A program made the position numbers and the translations under genes. Positions 1 through 7,328 of a stretch of DNA of 58,547 nucleotides are shown here, in pieces. The notes under the pieces were generated by a model that worked only from the letters and a program-made list of their open reading frames with translations, had not been told where the DNA came from and searched no databases. The stretch is from an uncultured Campylobacterales bacterium. GTDB lineage: Bacteria > Campylobacterota > Campylobacteria > Campylobacterales > Sulfurimonadaceae. How positions within the stretch are numbered: position 1 is the first letter of the stretch; every line of letters begins with the position of its first letter. Location: contig CAITKP010000066.1 in the NCBI GenBank assembly GCA_903892995.1, forward strand, positions 1 to 58,547. The letters run 5' to 3'.

Positions 1-102
1 AAGCGTTTACGGGATATTAATAACAAACTAATGGATCAAATTGTGGCAATGAAAATGATGCTAAAAAATGAAATTTATATAGCAGACAATAGAGTACTTT
101 AG
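1..102 (+). CDS. 3' end of an unidentified protein
   Basis: Frame 1 is open from the first base to a TAG at 100-102, giving 33 residues that end in IADNRVL. The piece is rich in Lys, Met and Asn with a heptad-like pattern, so it may be the end of a coiled coil. The start lies outside the window. No family can be named from so short a tail; the coding call rests only on the open frame running in from the edge. Confidence 0.45.
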   Translation, partial: KRLRDINNKLMDQIVAMKMMLKNEIYIADNRVL

Positions 103-155
103 ATAAATTATGTTAACCAATAAAGTTTTTTATATTAAAGTTTATTTTTTGATGC

Positions 156-545
156 TTATTCTGTAAAATTCGCAAATGCTCCCTCTACACTTAAAACATT
201 TTTATAATGCGTATTAGAGATATGAACCTTTTTAGTATCTAAATTACACACCGCTATACGAAAACTAGAACCCATAAACGGTTCTACGATACAAATGATT
301 TTATGAGCGATCTGGCGTGTAGCATGGATGGTGCCTTGAAGTGTTGGAAAAAAGTATTGGGGATAACTCAGTGGTGTGATTTCGACAATATCTACGCTAT
401 TTGGATTTTTTAGTGTTTGTACGACAAGCATTGCATCCTCGTAGCTCTCAAATTGCACACACCAATCATCGAATTTTTTATTAAAATGTCTTAAATCTTC
501 ATCCAAAAATCCACCAGCTGGAGATTGTAAAGCAAATATACTCAC
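156..545 (-). CDS. hypothetical protein, 129 aa
   Basis: The frame starts with GTG at 545 behind an AAGGG ribosome-binding site, followed by Ser-Ile-Phe-Ala-Leu-Gln. The protein is soluble-looking, with no signal peptide or membrane segment, and mixes short hydrophobic strands with charged stretches, as in a small alpha/beta domain. I recognise no motif or family. It stands alone, convergent with the gene tail at the left edge and divergent from the lytic transglycosylase at 664. That it is a real gene is supported by its length, the good ribosome-binding site and the lack of any competing frame; its function is unknown. Confidence 0.6.
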   Translation of the reverse strand: MSIFALQSPAGGFLDEDLRHFNKKFDDWCVQFESYEDAMLVVQTLKNPNSVDIVEITPLSYPQYFFPTLQGTIHATRQIAHKIICIVEPFMGSSFRIAVCNLDTKKVHISNTHYKNVLSVEGAFANFTE

Positions 546-663
546 GCTTGACCCTTAAAAATTTTATAAAATTTAACTCTTTAGCGAATTTTAGCATATT
601 AAATTAGTTATAACAGAAGTCAAAGAGATCACTTTCATTCAAGATATATGCTAAAATTTTGGT

Positions 664-1191
664 ATGAAGCTATTAAGAAATTTCTTTATTATATTTTCTC
701 TTTTACCTCTTTATATACTTGCCGATGAGCAGACTGTTCATGTCTTGTACATAAAAAGTCAAGAGATCAAAGCAGAACAAAAATTTCATGAAAAAACAAA
801 TATTGCTATCGCAAATGATCAGAACTATATTGATGCTGGTGAGTATTATGAGATCCAACCTCTTCTTCTAAAAGCGATTGCTCAAACTGAATCTGGACAA
901 AATCCAAATGCTCTCAATTGTGCAAATAAAAATGGTACTTGTGACTATGGCATTATGCAGATCAACTCTGTTCATTTGCCTGTTTTAAAAAGTCAAGGAA
1001 TTACAATTGAGAAACTTTTTGACGAGAAAACAAATATTCGTGTTGGTGCTCAGGTACTAAAAGGTTGTATCAAAAAGTTTGGATTTACTTATAAAACCCT
1101 CAACTGTTATAACGGTAAAATCAATGGAAATGACTATTATTCAAAAGTTATAAGAAACTATGACAGACTTGCAAAAGCGGTTCAAGAGTAA
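664..1191 (+). CDS. periplasmic lytic transglycosylase, SLT domain
   Basis: A 175-residue secreted muramidase-type enzyme that would cleave the MurNAc-GlcNAc bond of peptidoglycan. Residues 1-20 form a signal peptide ending Ile-Leu-Ala. The SLT domain follows: the catalytic glutamate is Glu76 in AIAQTESG, and GIMQIN at 96-101 is the conserved second motif. Four cysteines (86, 93 and two near 138-149) could form disulphides. The size and single domain resemble the VirB1/IagB-like group, which opens the wall for envelope machines, but no secretion system lies nearby. A TAAAAT box lies only about 9 bases before the ATG and no Shine-Dalgarno is visible, so the message may be nearly leaderless. 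Its end overlaps the convergent DUF155 gene by 10 bp. Confidence 0.85.
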   Translation: MKLLRNFFIIFSLLPLYILADEQTVHVLYIKSQEIKAEQKFHEKTNIAIANDQNYIDAGEYYEIQPLLLKAIAQTESGQNPNALNCANKNGTCDYGIMQINSVHLPVLKSQGITIEKLFDEKTNIRVGAQVLKGCIKKFGFTYKTLNCYNGKINGNDYYSKVIRNYDRLAKAVQE

Positions 1192-1982
1192 ATATCTTTT
1201 ATGAAATTATAGATAGAAAATATGATCTCTATTACGATCAGCCAGATAATAATCCACTCTAAAAACTCACTCGATTTTTGATTTATCATATCTTTTGCAA
1301 ACTCTACGGACTCTTTTAAATAAGCAATTTTATACTCGATAACATCAAATCTTGATTTTAGTTCAAGCTGGAGTGAAAGTTGATTATAAAGAGATTCTAA
1401 CTCTGTATCATCCCATAAAATATCAGGTTTGTCTAAAAGGTAGAGCTGATTTAAGATCTCAAAGCGCTCTTTTGCGATGGAACTTGCAAATTTCATCAGT
1501 TTCGCCCTATCCTTCACCTGTAGTCTTTCTATCTTTTCATAGAGTTCTTTACTCTCAGTCATCTTCATCTCTAAGCTTCTCTCACGTATCTCTAAGCCTA
1601 CACTTTGAGAAAGTGCCAAAGAGATGATGGATGCTGTAGATTTGTCAAACTTGTCATATTTGATTGTGTGCTCATCAATGATTGGTTTTGTGTACTGCTC
1701 GTGTACGATCATCGGATAATCTTGGTTGATGAGAGCTGTTTTGTAGTGCTGGGCTTCTTCGATACCTAGTCGTGAGAGAAATGAGCGAATCTCTTCAAAT
1801 GAAAAGTTACAAAAGGTGATAACACCAAAGGATGAGACAAATATGAGCTTGTTGTTGGTGATTTCACCTACTAAAGAGTTCTCAATTTTGCTGAGCATCA
1901 TTCCAGGAAATTCAGCTTCTAAATCATTTTTTGAAACTATTTTTGGAATCTCAACACATACAAATAAGATATTCATACTCAT
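1182..1982 (-). CDS. DUF155 (RMD1/YagE-type) membrane-anchored protein
   Basis: A 266-residue protein of the DUF155 family, known from yeast RMD1/RMND1 and bacterial YagE. Visible hallmarks are the N-terminal alpha/beta part with FVSSFGVITF near residues 49-58, a central helical coiled-coil part, the LLDKPDILWDD segment near 182-192, and a single C-terminal membrane helix (LEWIIIWLIVIEIIFSI). The family's molecular role in bacteria is unknown; mitochondrial relatives anchor or support ribosomes at the inner membrane. The ATG at 1982 has a GGAG site 7 bases upstream. It overlaps the convergent transglycosylase gene by 10 bp and is followed upstream by the peptidase and queC genes on the same strand. 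Confidence 0.8.
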   Translation of the reverse strand: MSMNILFVCVEIPKIVSKNDLEAEFPGMMLSKIENSLVGEITNNKLIFVSSFGVITFCNFSFEEIRSFLSRLGIEEAQHYKTALINQDYPMIVHEQYTKPIIDEHTIKYDKFDKSTASIISLALSQSVGLEIRERSLEMKMTESKELYEKIERLQVKDRAKLMKFASSIAKERFEILNQLYLLDKPDILWDDTELESLYNQLSLQLELKSRFDVIEYKIAYLKESVEFAKDMINQKSSEFLEWIIIWLIVIEIIFSIYNFIKDIYS

Positions 1983-2001
1983 ACTAAACTCCTTGCTTAA
2001 A

Positions 2002-2670
2002 CTATTCTATCATAAATTTATAATACTCTTCTTTGATCTTTTTTTCACGTAATTTTGCATCTAGTAAATAACTCTCAACAAGTGTATGAAATTTTTTAGA
2101 GTGATTCATGTGCTTAATATGGGAGAGTTCATGAACGATCACATAATCAATTAGCTCAGTTGAAAGTTTTAGTAAATAGATATTAAAAGTGAGCTCTCTC
2201 TTAGAATCGCAACTTCCCCATCTTCTTTTCATCTTTCTAAACTTAATATTTGATGGATAAAGCCCCATAAGATTGCTAAAATGTTCCACTCTTTTTGGGA
2301 TATACTCTTCGGCCATCTCTTTATAGTAGCTGTCATAAGTTCTCAAAATATTTTCTGGAGTGAGTGTTTTGAGACGAAAAAGTTTATCTCTAAGTCTTTG
2401 AGCCATTTCATGATCCACACTGTAAAGCTCTCCAAATATCAGCACTTCATCTTCAATATTGACACGAACCTTTTCATATTTTTCAATATGATTGATTTTT
2501 TTCACTATCCAGTCATATTTGCTTTGAAGCAATTTTTCAATATGTGCTTGAGATTTTGTAGGAGTTTTGACAACGATTTTAGAAGATGGAAGAATGGTAA
2601 TATAGCTGTTTTTGAGTCTTGGATTATATATAACCTCTATATGCAAGCCAAGAATCTCTAGTTTATTCAT
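2002..2670 (-). CDS. YgjP-like zinc metallopeptidase (DUF45, M48-related)
   Basis: A cytoplasmic metallopeptidase-fold protein of 222 residues. The zinc motif HELSH is at 180-184, with a further His at 190 in NHSKKFH as likely third ligand, and the family signature RRWGSCDSKRELTFN precedes it. YgjP-type proteins are annotated as metal-dependent hydrolases; their substrate is poorly known. I place the start at the ATG at 2670, which overlaps the end of queC; a TTG two codons upstream is also possible but has no clear ribosome-binding site. The overlap with queC implies translational coupling. Confidence 0.85.
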   Translation of the reverse strand: MNKLEILGLHIEVIYNPRLKNSYITILPSSKIVVKTPTKSQAHIEKLLQSKYDWIVKKINHIEKYEKVRVNIEDEVLIFGELYSVDHEMAQRLRDKLFRLKTLTPENILRTYDSYYKEMAEEYIPKRVEHFSNLMGLYPSNIKFRKMKRRWGSCDSKRELTFNIYLLKLSTELIDYVIVHELSHIKHMNHSKKFHTLVESYLLDAKLREKKIKEEYYKFMIE

Positions 2671-3358
2671 ACTCAATGGGGTCTTTTATGCCAGCTTGTT
2701 CAAAGCCTTTTAATCGAAGTCTGCAACTATCGCACACTCCGCATGCTTTCTCCTCATTTTTATAACAACTCCAAGTAAGCTCAAGGGGAATATGAAGCTT
2801 TTGAGCCTCTTGTACTATTTGTGATTTTTTGAGATGCACAAGGGGCATAAAAATCTCTATATTTGTCTCATCTTTTGTCCCAAGATTGATGCTTTGTTGC
2901 ATACTTTTTATATAACTCTCGCGACAATCTGGGTATCCGCTGCTGTCCTCTTCTACAACACCGATGGCAATTACCTCTGCACCCTCTTTTTCAGCGATAG
3001 CTGCTGCCATACTTAAAAAGATACCATTGCGAAAGGGTACATAGGTTATGGGCACGCCCTCTTCTATCCCTGTTGTTGGGACATCTATGCTTGTATCTGT
3101 CAGCGCAGAAGCTCCAAGCTCTTTAAAAAAACCAATATCAAGCGAGTATTTTTTAATTTCATGCGCAGTGCCCTTTGGGTACAAGGCTTCGGCAATAGAC
3201 TCGAAACACTCAAGCTCTTTTTTTTGTGTTCGTTGGTCATAATTAAAATGCACCGCGATGATCTCATACCCAAGATTACGCATCATATAGGCACTCAAAG
3301 TCGAGTCCATTCCACCACTCATAATACAAACTGCTTTTTTCTTTTTCATACTTTTCAT
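2663..3358 (-). CDS. queC: 7-cyano-7-deazaguanine synthase QueC
   Basis: The enzyme makes preQ0 from 7-carboxy-7-deazaguanine, ammonia and ATP, a step of queuosine biosynthesis. The PP-loop SGGMDS lies at residues 14-19 and binds ATP. Four cysteines at 198, 206, 209 and 212, in the arrangement CysX7CysX2CysX2Cys, form the family's zinc site. Length (231) is normal. No other queuosine gene is in the window, so the pathway is split in this genome. The end overlaps the YgjP-like gene, and the GMC dehydrogenase gene ends 4 bp upstream, so all may be co-transcribed. Confidence 0.96.
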   Translation of the reverse strand: MKSMKKKKAVCIMSGGMDSTLSAYMMRNLGYEIIAVHFNYDQRTQKKELECFESIAEALYPKGTAHEIKKYSLDIGFFKELGASALTDTSIDVPTTGIEEGVPITYVPFRNGIFLSMAAAIAEKEGAEVIAIGVVEEDSSGYPDCRESYIKSMQQSINLGTKDETNIEIFMPLVHLKKSQIVQEAQKLHIPLELTWSCYKNEEKACGVCDSCRLRLKGFEQAGIKDPIEYE

Positions 3359-3362
3359 GCCT

Positions 3363-5033
3363 TTATTTTAACATATTACTTTTTAGGATCTCATCAGCGA
3401 CTCGAAAAGAGTTGGCATAGATCGTCCATGTATAGGGCACGCTACCACCTGTTGGCATAAAAGAAGCATCGGTGATGTAAAGGTTTTTTAGCGCATGAGC
3501 TTTACAGTTTCTATCTAAAACAGAGCTTTTTTCATCATTTCCAAAACGGCAACCTCCCGCAACAAGGTTTGATGGCGGTGAAGATGAGATGGAAGATGTG
3601 ACTTCCACAGCACCCATGCTATTTAAGACTTTTACAGCTTTTTGTGCTAAAAACTCTCCAACCTTTAAATCATGAGGATGTGCATTGAGGCGTATTTTTC
3701 CAACACTAATTCCCCATTTATCTTTCACTTTTTCATCCACACTCACAAAGCAATCATCCGTTGGCAACCAATCATTAAACACTTCAAAACCAAATCTTCT
3801 CGAGCGCATAAAGGAGTATTGGAGCTTTTTTTGTAACTCTTTTCCCCAGATGAGATTTTCTTTTTTATCATATACTTCTCGCATCGCCCTGCTTGTTGGA
3901 TTTGCGTGTTCAAAAAGGAAATCGATAGTTCCCCCTTTTATCTTTTTGCCATTTTGCTCATACTCATACCAATCTTGCAAAGATCTATTGACAAAAGCCC
4001 CGCGCAGAAGTAAAACATCTTGTTTCTCTTTTGGTAGTTTTTCGTAAATAAATCGCCCCTCTCCACTGCCTCCTGCTGAAAAGATAAGATTTTTACCTAC
4101 TTGATTGAAATTATTTAATATCCCATTTGGAAAGTGGCTGTTTTTGGAGTTTAAAAGCAATCGTGACGTTTCAATAGCTTGAGCAGCAAGCACAAATATT
4201 TTGGCTTTCACAAAATAGTTTTTTTTGTTTTTATCGAAAAAATAGACCTTTGTAGCTTGGTGCTTATCTGTCTCGATTTTATAGACAAAGGATTCACTCG
4301 CTATTGTACAGTTTCCTGTTTTTATGGCTTTATCTAAAAGCGCTGCTCTTGCATTTCCTTTTGCACCTGTTGCGCAGCCATAACTACCGCAAAAATTGGA
4401 GTATGAGCACCCTTTTCTGCTTAGCGCATCATAAGGTAAAACAGCCCGTGCAGTTGGGATGGAGTAAAACCCAAGATGCTTACATGTAAGGTCAAACCAT
4501 GAAGAGATTGGATGCTCCCAAGTGGGTTGAAAGGGAAAATCTTTAGAGGAACGTGGCTCTAAAAAAGGGTGTTTGATAACCTTACCAGAAACTCCAACCA
4601 GCTTTTCAACTTTATCATAATAGGGTTCAAGCGTTTTATAATCAATCACCCAATCAACTACATTTGCACCCTTAATTTTGCCATAGACGGAAGCCATTTT
4701 AAAATCATTTGGCTTCATTCTATGAAAATATCCGCTCATCAAGTTGGAAGAACCTCCCACCATAGAACCATTCCAAAAGTTCCAGTTACTATTTTTTGCC
4801 TCGACACTTTGCCATCTGCCATTTTCATCTTTTGTTTCTATAACGTGTTGTTCTTCATAGAGTGGCGGTGTGTAGATATCGCGACGGCTCACAGCGAGTT
4901 CATCTTTGAAAAAATCTTTTTCTGTGTAATGAGGTCCTTTTTCCAAAACAAGCACTTTTTTACCAGCAAGAGCCATTTCATAGGCGATGGGTGCGCCACC
5001 TGCTCCACTTCCAACTATACAAACATCATACAT
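3363..5033 (-). CDS. GMC-family FAD dehydrogenase, large subunit (gluconate 2-dehydrogenase type)
   Basis: A 556-residue flavoprotein oxidising a sugar acid or alcohol. The Rossmann FAD site VGSGAGGAPIAYEM begins at residue 7 and Glu31 would bind the ribose. The C-terminal GMC_oxred_C region reads NLYITDASFMPTGG and ends with an amphipathic helix. It has no signal peptide of its own; in the gluconate dehydrogenase family this subunit is carried through the Tat pore by the small subunit, which here is the directly upstream gene (8-bp overlap). Campylobacter jejuni has a similar pair that oxidises gluconate. No cytochrome c subunit is next to it, so the electron acceptor is unclear. The substrate is an inference from the pairing. 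Confidence 0.88.
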   Translation of the reverse strand: MYDVCIVGSGAGGAPIAYEMALAGKKVLVLEKGPHYTEKDFFKDELAVSRRDIYTPPLYEEQHVIETKDENGRWQSVEAKNSNWNFWNGSMVGGSSNLMSGYFHRMKPNDFKMASVYGKIKGANVVDWVIDYKTLEPYYDKVEKLVGVSGKVIKHPFLEPRSSKDFPFQPTWEHPISSWFDLTCKHLGFYSIPTARAVLPYDALSRKGCSYSNFCGSYGCATGAKGNARAALLDKAIKTGNCTIASESFVYKIETDKHQATKVYFFDKNKKNYFVKAKIFVLAAQAIETSRLLLNSKNSHFPNGILNNFNQVGKNLIFSAGGSGEGRFIYEKLPKEKQDVLLLRGAFVNRSLQDWYEYEQNGKKIKGGTIDFLFEHANPTSRAMREVYDKKENLIWGKELQKKLQYSFMRSRRFGFEVFNDWLPTDDCFVSVDEKVKDKWGISVGKIRLNAHPHDLKVGEFLAQKAVKVLNSMGAVEVTSSISSSPPSNLVAGGCRFGNDEKSSVLDRNCKAHALKNLYITDASFMPTGGSVPYTWTIYANSFRVADEILKSNMLK

Positions 5034-5547
5034 ATCTATTTATCCTTGGCGGCCTAGGAAGTCCGCTTTCATAATGCAGCCATTTCCAGCCGATTTGATT
5101 TGTATTTGCGCCATAAATAGGATCGCTAAACATTGCTTCAAAAGTAAAGTTCATCAAAGTCCAAAGCCAAGTATCGCCCCATTGTTTGCCCGATATCTGT
5201 TTTAGAATCTTCTCTCTTTGCGTATGTGAAAGTTCTATATAATTTTTTGAGTAGCTATTTTGCGTGGTTTGGTTGAGCCAGACGACTCCGCTTTGAACTG
5301 TTTTTTTTGTTTTTTCGCTCACTCTCTTATCTCTTAAAATAGCTTCAAAAAAACCGATAACATTAAAAGCATGAGGCGATGGCATTGCAATATTTGGAGG
5401 AAAAAGATCAGCGATAACGGCTGAAATACTTTGATAAGGCTCTTTAAGAATGCTTACATGTAAAGTCGCATAAGAATTTTTTGTAATTCCAAAAGCACTC
5501 ACACCAACAAGCAGTGCAGAATATGTAATAAACTCTCTTCTTTTCAT
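5026..5547 (-). CDS. gluconate 2-dehydrogenase subunit 3 family protein, Tat signal
   Basis: A 173-residue small subunit. The N-terminus MKRREFITYSALLVG carries a twin-arginine motif (Arg3-Arg4) followed by a hydrophobic stretch and a small-residue region, so it should leave the cytoplasm folded through Tat. The remainder is helical with the typical LFPPNIAMPSPHAFNVIGF and FTFEAMFSDPIYGAN-like elements of the family. It likely escorts the FAD subunit encoded immediately downstream, with which it overlaps by 8 bp. A TTACATGTAA palindrome lies inside the gene, coding LHV near residue 30. Confidence 0.85.
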   Translation of the reverse strand: MKRREFITYSALLVGVSAFGITKNSYATLHVSILKEPYQSISAVIADLFPPNIAMPSPHAFNVIGFFEAILRDKRVSEKTKKTVQSGVVWLNQTTQNSYSKNYIELSHTQREKILKQISGKQWGDTWLWTLMNFTFEAMFSDPIYGANTNQIGWKWLHYESGLPRPPRINRYV

Positions 5548-5601
5548 TGTGTAATAGTAGCATAGAAGAATCCTGTTTAATCTTTTAAAGTTTTATACCG
5601 A

Positions 5602-5607
5602 TATAAT
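5602..5607 (+). promoter_or_regulatory. promoter -10 box for the motility-type small gene
   Basis: TATAAT, preceded by ACCGA, lies 30 bases before the ATG at 5638. The overlapping string CCGATATAA also resembles a flagellar sigma-28 -10 element, but the TAAAGTTT just upstream is too close to be its -35 partner, so a sigma-70 reading is preferred. Confidence 0.55.
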
Positions 5608-5637
5608 TGCGTGCAAATATTTTACAAAGGAAACAAG

Positions 5638-5850
5638 ATGGATTCAGTTAGCAATTCACAATCTCCTATTGAAGCGCAAATGTATGCAATGAAGAAAACT
5701 CGTGAGGTTGATGAGCAATCTATGGCAAAGCTTTTAGATAGCGCAACTACTCAAAGTCAAAATCTTCAAAATGCTCAAGAAAAGGAGCAGATGCAACAAG
5801 CTACTGCTCAAAAAACAGGTCTTGGCCAGAGCTTGGATCTCAAAGCATAA
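5638..5850 (+). CDS. small putative motility protein, YjfB-like
   Basis: A 70-residue hydrophilic protein. I start it at the ATG at 5638, which has an AAAGGA site 6-7 bases upstream; an in-frame ATG-less extension upstream would run into the promoter. The pattern fits YjfB-type putative motility proteins: an N-terminal Ala/Gln-rich helix (IEAQMYAMKKTREVDEQ), and a C-terminal LGQSLDLKA that matches the family's ending LGQ-x-(I/L)D-x-(K/R)A. Small flagellar rod-like proteins also end in such a D-(L/I)-K-A tail. It is a single-gene unit, bounded by a promoter and a stem-loop. Function is inferred only from this similarity. Confidence 0.6.
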   Translation: MDSVSNSQSPIEAQMYAMKKTREVDEQSMAKLLDSATTQSQNLQNAQEKEQMQQATAQKTGLGQSLDLKA

Positions 5851-5852
5851 AA

Positions 5853-5879
5853 TTTACAGATAGGTTTTCTATCTGTAAA
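5853..5879 (+). terminator. stem-loop after the small motility-type gene
   Basis: TTTACAGATAG and CTATCTGTAAA form an 11-bp perfect stem around a 5-base loop, starting 3 bases after the stop codon. The tail is AACCTCTTT rather than a full U-run, so it may be a weak terminator or an mRNA-stabilising hairpin. Confidence 0.65.
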
Positions 5880-5924
5880 AACCTCTTTAAACCCTTTTAT
5901 AACTCATCTTCGTTACAATTAAGC

Positions 5925-6344
5925 ATGATAAATTTTGATAACAGAACCTCACTTCATATTGAGTTAGAGACTATGAGTGCTATCGCTAATACTTTTACAG
6001 ATAAAGAGATAGAGCTCATTTTAACTGACAATGAAGAGATACAAACGATAAACAAAGAGTTTAGACAAATTGACAAAGCAACGGATGTGCTCAGTTTTCC
6101 CTACGAAGAGATGCCATTTTCTCCGCTTGGAACTATTCTTATTTCCATGGAGTATGTACAAAAAGTTGCACAAGAGTTAGGGCATACAGATCAAGAAGAG
6201 TTTACCCTTCTTTTTATTCATGGATTACTTCATATTTTGGGGTTTGATCATGAGGTAGATAATGGAGAGATGCGAGCAAAAGAGAGTGAGCTGATACAAC
6301 AGTATAAGCTCCCAAAGAGCTTGATTGTAAGAACGCAGGGATAA
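5925..6344 (+). CDS. ybeY: endoribonuclease YbeY
   Basis: A 139-residue metal-dependent RNase needed for 16S rRNA 3'-end maturation and ribosome quality control. The zinc motif HGLLHILGFDH places ligands at His99, His103 and His109. The upstream element DVLSFPYEE is the other family signature. Length is normal. It ends 2 bp from the convergent DUF475 gene, so no separate terminator is visible. A TACAAT box about 12-17 bases upstream of the ATG suggests a short leader. Confidence 0.95.
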   Translation: MINFDNRTSLHIELETMSAIANTFTDKEIELILTDNEEIQTINKEFRQIDKATDVLSFPYEEMPFSPLGTILISMEYVQKVAQELGHTDQEEFTLLFIHGLLHILGFDHEVDNGEMRAKESELIQQYKLPKSLIVRTQG

Positions 6345-6346
6345 AT

Positions 6347-7318
6347 CTATCCCCTATTCTTGTTTTCGATGAGTGAGTGTAAGAACGCCGCAGCGATAAG
6401 TGCTATACCAATAGTTCCAGTCACAGCTTCGCCAATTTCCATCGTGATTTTTAAAAGCATAATCACAGCGAGTATTCCGATAGCATAATGCGCTCCATGC
6501 TCTAAGTATTGAAACTCTGAGAGCGTTTTATGCTCTACAAAATATAAAGTTATACTTCTCACAAACATCGCTCCAACTCCAAGACCTATCATGATAATAA
6601 AGATATTGCTTGAAAGCGCAAAAGCTCCAATAACACCATCAAAACTGAAACTCGCGTCCAAAATTTCAAGATAGATAAATCCAGCAATTCCACTTTTTAT
6701 GGTATCACTTGAGAGAAAATGATCGAGCATTCCAAGCAAAGAGTGAAGTAAAACTCCATACATAAACGCAAGAACAACTCCAAAATCCCCAGTCACATGA
6801 CCTAAAACTATTCCAACAAGAATTGCAATAATCAATTCGATATTTCCAACGCCTGAAAACTTCTTTACCATTTTTGAGTCTTCAAGTAGTTTAAACCATG
6901 TAATTTCTCGCTCTTCAAAAAAGAAATCTAAAAATACCATAAGTAAAAATGCTCCACCAAAAGAGAAGATAGTTGTTTCGGTAGATTTTAAAATCGCTTC
7001 ATAACGATGAGGCTCATCCATAGCTACATGTAAAGTTTCAAAAACTCCCATTCCTGTGACAATTGATACAATCGCCAAAGGAAAGAGTAGTCTCATACCA
7101 AATACGGCAATAGGCATACCAAAAATAATAAAACGCTTTTGCCAAATCGGCTCCATTGTGCTTAATGTCTTTGCATTTACAACGGCATTATCAAATGAGA
7201 GAGAGATTTCCAACACGACAAGTAAAGCAGCTATATAAACGCCTTCCCAGCCTCCTAAAAAATAACTGCCAATCAAACCGACTAGCAATATGACAAATGA
7301 ACTTGTAAAGTAACGCAT
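6347..7318 (-). CDS. DUF475 integral membrane protein (TerC-like)
   Basis: A 323-residue multi-spanning protein with about eight hydrophobic segments. The family hallmarks are visible: LEISLSFDNAVVNAK near residues 36-50, FGMRLLFPLAIVS near 73-85, and the second acidic motif LEILDASFSFDGVIGAF. The repeated (S)FDN / (S)FDG motifs within membrane helices are typical of TerC-type metal transporters or metal-resistance proteins, in which the acidic residues may bind a cation such as manganese. It precedes the mrdA gene on the same strand (10-bp gap), with a variant palindrome (CTACATGTAAAG) inside. Confidence 0.85.
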   Translation of the reverse strand: MRYFTSSFVILLVGLIGSYFLGGWEGVYIAALLVVLEISLSFDNAVVNAKTLSTMEPIWQKRFIIFGMPIAVFGMRLLFPLAIVSIVTGMGVFETLHVAMDEPHRYEAILKSTETTIFSFGGAFLLMVFLDFFFEEREITWFKLLEDSKMVKKFSGVGNIELIIAILVGIVLGHVTGDFGVVLAFMYGVLLHSLLGMLDHFLSSDTIKSGIAGFIYLEILDASFSFDGVIGAFALSSNIFIIMIGLGVGAMFVRSITLYFVEHKTLSEFQYLEHGAHYAIGILAVIMLLKITMEIGEAVTGTIGIALIAAAFLHSLIENKNRG

Positions 7319-7328
7319 GTGAACCTTT

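Noticed and set aside
5570-5610. Sigma-28 promoter for the small motility-type gene
   Set aside because: TAAAGTTT and CCGATA are present but only 4 bases apart instead of about 11; the TATAAT reading is simpler.
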